Assembly (NCBI GenBank): GCA_030425395.1
Contig: JAUIAS010000005.1
Span: forward strand, 78,814-142,813
Source: Alphaproteobacteria bacterium
GTDB taxonomy: Bacteria; Pseudomonadota; Alphaproteobacteria; Rhodobacterales; Rhodobacteraceae
DNA: 64,000 bases
Reading direction: 5' to 3'
Position numbers and translations under genes: made by a program. How positions within the stretch are numbered: the first letter of the stretch is position 1; every line of letters begins with the position of its first letter. Of this stretch, positions 62,038 through 64,000 are shown piece by piece. The notes under the pieces are model-generated. The model saw nothing but the letters and a program-made list of their open reading frames with translations. It was not told the origin of the DNA and searched no databases.

Positions 62038-62051
62038 TTGATCCAAGTCAA
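62038..62051 (+). promoter_or_regulatory. Fnr/FnrL-type binding site
   Basis: TTGATCCAAGTCAA matches the FNR dyad TTGAT-N4-ATCAA at nine of ten positions. It lies 56 bases upstream of the DUF6455 gene start and 93 bases upstream of bioY on the other strand. FnrL regulates anaerobic and photosynthetic or heme genes in Rhodobacterales. Confidence 0.55.
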
Positions 62052-62106
62052 AACCATGGCCGTTAATTTGCGCTAAAGCTGCGACCATATCCAAAGGTTA
62101 TCGATC

Positions 62107-62370
62107 ATGGCTGTTCCCCCATCAATTGCAGGCTCTGTGCGTCTGCTGGCTGGAATGATAACCCGGCTCGGTCTGCATGCCGCAAATGATTTCGACACCG
62201 GTCCTGCTGGCCCTGCGCCCGTGATCGCCGATATGGCAGTGCGGTGCCGAGCCTGCGAGGCACAGGCAGAATGCGATTTGTTGCAAGCGCGCAGCGACCA
62301 TCTGGATACCCCGCCGACATATTGTGCCAACCATGCGCGTTTGGATGCGGCAGTTGCCCGCGCAAGGTAG
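62107..62370 (+). CDS. DUF6455 family small cysteine-rich protein
   Basis: An 87-residue protein with a Cys pattern AVRCRACEAQAECDLL followed by PPTYCANHARLDA, typical of DUF6455, a family common in Rhodobacterales. The CxxC-x5-C plus late Cys-x-x-His arrangement could bind an iron-sulfur centre or zinc; the function is not known. A near-perfect Fnr box upstream suggests induction under low oxygen. Confidence 0.75.
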   Translation: MAVPPSIAGSVRLLAGMITRLGLHAANDFDTGPAGPAPVIADMAVRCRACEAQAECDLLQARSDHLDTPPTYCANHARLDAAVARAR

Positions 62371-62909
62371 CCCGCGCAGACGTTTCCCAAGTCAGAAATT
62401 CCCGGAACGTAACGGTGATCGTCGCGCAGATCTGGCGCGTCAAGGCGAGGACATCATACTCGCGAAAGTCATGCTTCGATCGGATTGATGATCGGGCCAA
62501 GGCAATCCAAGTGGCAACAGGCTAACCTCGGACGGGGTTTCAGGCAGGCCGCGCCACCGTCAACGATATGTCAGGGCAAACGGCCCCCGATGGCCCGACC
62601 CGTGGCCCAACGGTAAGCGATTCCACTTGGGCGGTGCGACCTTGTGCCAACGTCCGCACAAATGGCCCTAACCGACAACCAGGGTCGCCAGTGTGGAAAC
62701 CGTGTCAAAGTAAGCAATTCCCCTTAAACTACAGCATCTTACCATTTTTCTCCTTAAGCGTGTATTTTTTTGCAGACAGAGCGGAAATTTTTGTTAAGCT
62801 AATCTCAGGCTATCAGCTATTCGGTGACTGCAATGCGAATTGGCAATTGAATGATACTGCGCTTGCGGAACCCATTTTCGAAAAACGACAATGAACAGGG
62901 AGAAGAATA
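62371..62909. other. 539-bp intergenic region without a recognised gene
   Basis: Starts GC-rich and becomes AT-rich after about 62690 (ttaccatttttctccttaag, gtgtatttttttgcagac). I see no coding frame with a ribosome site and family resemblance. The AT-rich part probably holds the promoter of the tail-collar gene at 62910. Confidence 0.5.
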
Positions 62910-63437
62910 TTGGAACCTTTGATTGCGCAAATTATGATGTTTGGCGGCAACTTTGCACCACGTGGATGGGCGTTTTGCGATGGCCAGCTATTGGCAATCT
63001 CGTCGCATAGCGCATTGTTTTCGATCCTTGGAACAACCTATGGCGGTGATGGTCGAACAACCTTTGCGCTTCCTGATCTTCGTGGCCGTATTGCAATGAA
63101 CCCACGGCATGGCCCTGGATTGCCGGAATATCGGCTCGGACAGAGAGGCGGAACAACTGAAGTCACGATAACGACTGCACATATGCCAAGCCACAACCAC
63201 AATGTTGAAATGCGTGCCGGGCGCGTTCCCGCAACGGGCCAAAATCCCAATGGCAACGTCCTGGGCAGCGCCGCCATCTATGAACCTTCCACAGATGCGA
63301 CCGATATCGTGACAATGGCAAAAGAATCGATCAGGGAATCGAATGTTGGTGGCTCAATGCCGTTGCAAATTGAAAATCCCTTTTTGTGCGTCAACTTCAT
63401 TATCGCGCTGGAAGGAATTTTCCCGTCGCGCAGCTAA
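62910..63437 (+). CDS. Phage tail collar domain protein (microcystin-dependent protein family)
   Basis: A 175-residue protein with the tail-collar fold: IAQIMMFGGNFAPRGWAFCD near the start, LFSILGTTYGGDGRTTFALP, DLRGRIAMNPRHGPG, and a C-terminal NPFLCVNFIIALEGIFPSR. This is the MdpB/tail-collar family, found in tail fibres of phages and in stand-alone bacterial surface proteins. GGGAGAAG precedes the start, which is a TTG at 62910. No other phage genes surround it. Lower GC than the core genes. Confidence 0.8.
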   Translation: MEPLIAQIMMFGGNFAPRGWAFCDGQLLAISSHSALFSILGTTYGGDGRTTFALPDLRGRIAMNPRHGPGLPEYRLGQRGGTTEVTITTAHMPSHNHNVEMRAGRVPATGQNPNGNVLGSAAIYEPSTDATDIVTMAKESIRESNVGGSMPLQIENPFLCVNFIIALEGIFPSRS

Positions 63438-63849
63438 GCGGCCTCGCGTTAAATCTGATACGCAAAATGCTGTCATTGCATTGATTTCACGTCATTCCTG
63501 CCATGCGGTGCGGATCGGATAAATCGCGAAGAGGCTTCTTTTGACAGAAATTGTGCCCATCCCGGGTTCCGGGATGGCATGGTTCTGGGCCGCGAAAACG
63601 GCCTGCATATAATAATTCAAAGATTGGAAAATTTTTTTGGCTCTGTATTAGGAGCTGGTTTGAGGAATTTTTATGCAACTCTTTCAGGCAAATAGAGATG
63701 ATATTACGCGAACCCCGATCAATAAATCGTGCGGGCCAAAGACCCTGCGTAATAAGAAGTGGCATTCATACTAAAACTTCTGAAATCAACACAAACAACA
63801 AATCGGCGCTTCATACGGTATCACAGCTTTACAAACCTGAAAGGAATTC
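63438..63849. other. 412-bp AT-rich intergenic region, no gene recognised
   Basis: Contains a short palindrome catcccgggttccgggatg at about 63558-63576, and otherwise AT-rich sequence. No coding frame with plausible start and family resemblance is seen. Confidence 0.5.
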
Positions 63850-63903
63850 ATGATGAGTAGCAGTAGTAACCTGCTCGGCTTTGACCAAGTTGTGGCTTTG
63901 AGC
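63850..63903 (+). pseudogene. 5' fragment of a gene interrupted by an IS element
   Basis: GAAAGGAATTC precedes ATGATG; the frame reads MMSSSSNLLGFDQVVALS and then runs into the terminal repeat of an IS element at 63904. The gene continues beyond the IS, outside the window, and cannot be identified. Confidence 0.5.
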
Positions 63904-64000
63904 GGCTTTGTTGCACAAATCGGATGAGGTACGGACTTCCCCTTTCCCCAGACGGATTTAGCCTACGGGCTCTGTGACGGGTATGCCAAGAGCGGTGTAG
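63904..64000 (-). mobile_element. IS5-family (IS903-like) insertion sequence, one end
   Basis: The end ggctttgttgcacaaatc matches the IS903 terminal repeat ggctttgttgaataaatc at 16 of 18 positions. The element continues beyond the window edge. On the minus strand it carries the 3' end of its transposase gene. Confidence 0.75.
63958..64000 (-). CDS. IS5-family transposase, C-terminal end only
   Basis: Minus-strand frame with the last residues YTALGIPVTEPVG and a TAA stop at 63958-63960, fitting the C-terminus of IS5-group transposases. The rest lies outside the window. Confidence 0.6.
   Translation of the reverse strand, partial: YTALGIPVTEPVG

Overview
The window is high-GC chromosomal DNA from an alphaproteobacterium, very probably the Roseobacter group of the Rhodobacterales. 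The evidence is a complete RcGTA-type gene transfer agent cluster, a DMSP lyase DddP, a Hint-domain protein, DUF6455 and DUF3445 proteins, and the local order of fatty-acid, ribosomal-protein and nitrogen genes. No complete prophage and no CRISPR array is visible. The right edge runs into an IS5-family insertion sequence.

Layout. 1-9.2 kb is mostly housekeeping: the end of psuG, a DUF502 membrane protein, a patatin, 3-hydroxybutyrate dehydrogenase, a dipeptidase, a peptide-binding protein, a tRNA with CAT anticodon, an EnvZ-like kinase, an MBL-fold hydrolase and tRNA-Asn. A small RNA candidate with its own promoter and terminator lies at 4.4-4.55 kb. 9.2-11.8 kb is a lower-GC accessory segment directly downstream of tRNA-Asn, with an Abi-alpha-like protein, an unrecognised small gene and a 5'-truncated orphan histidine kinase. 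11.9-19.3 kb is a cell-envelope block: a 1273-residue exported protein with a 15-fold SPDPDP array, an outer-membrane beta-barrel, a lipoprotein hydrolase and a LysM protein. cysE and two overlapping hypothetical genes follow.

21.4-35.8 kb (minus strand) is an intact GTA structural operon, gp1 to gp15, with a sigma70-like promoter upstream of gp1 and a long hairpin between the capsid gene and gp6. 35.9-42.7 kb holds mltG, fabF, a ureohydrolase, a hisA-like paralogue, acpP, fabG and fabD. 42.9-48.8 kb has an HD-domain protein, an amidohydrolase, the rpsF-rpsR-rplI operon, a thioesterase and tig. 49.1-52.7 kb is accessory again: a MerR regulator divergent from a transglutaminase / CDF-like / isoprenylcysteine-methyltransferase-like operon with a textbook 19-bp-spacer MerR promoter, then an orphan Imm11-like gene with an apparent 5' frameshift. 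53-62.4 kb returns to core genes: tRNA-Leu, Hint protein, nnr, glnB-glnA, DUF3445, dddP, bioY and DUF6455. The last 1.6 kb is AT-richer, with a tail-collar protein and a gene cut by the IS.

The observations I rate highest are these. (i) A dispersed palindromic repeat family, found mostly at gene ends, has one copy inserted in frame inside the NAD(P)HX epimerase/dehydratase gene. (ii) The MerR-transglutaminase-CDF-methyltransferase cassette. (iii) The envelope block with the SPDPDP protein. (iv) The small RNA candidate.
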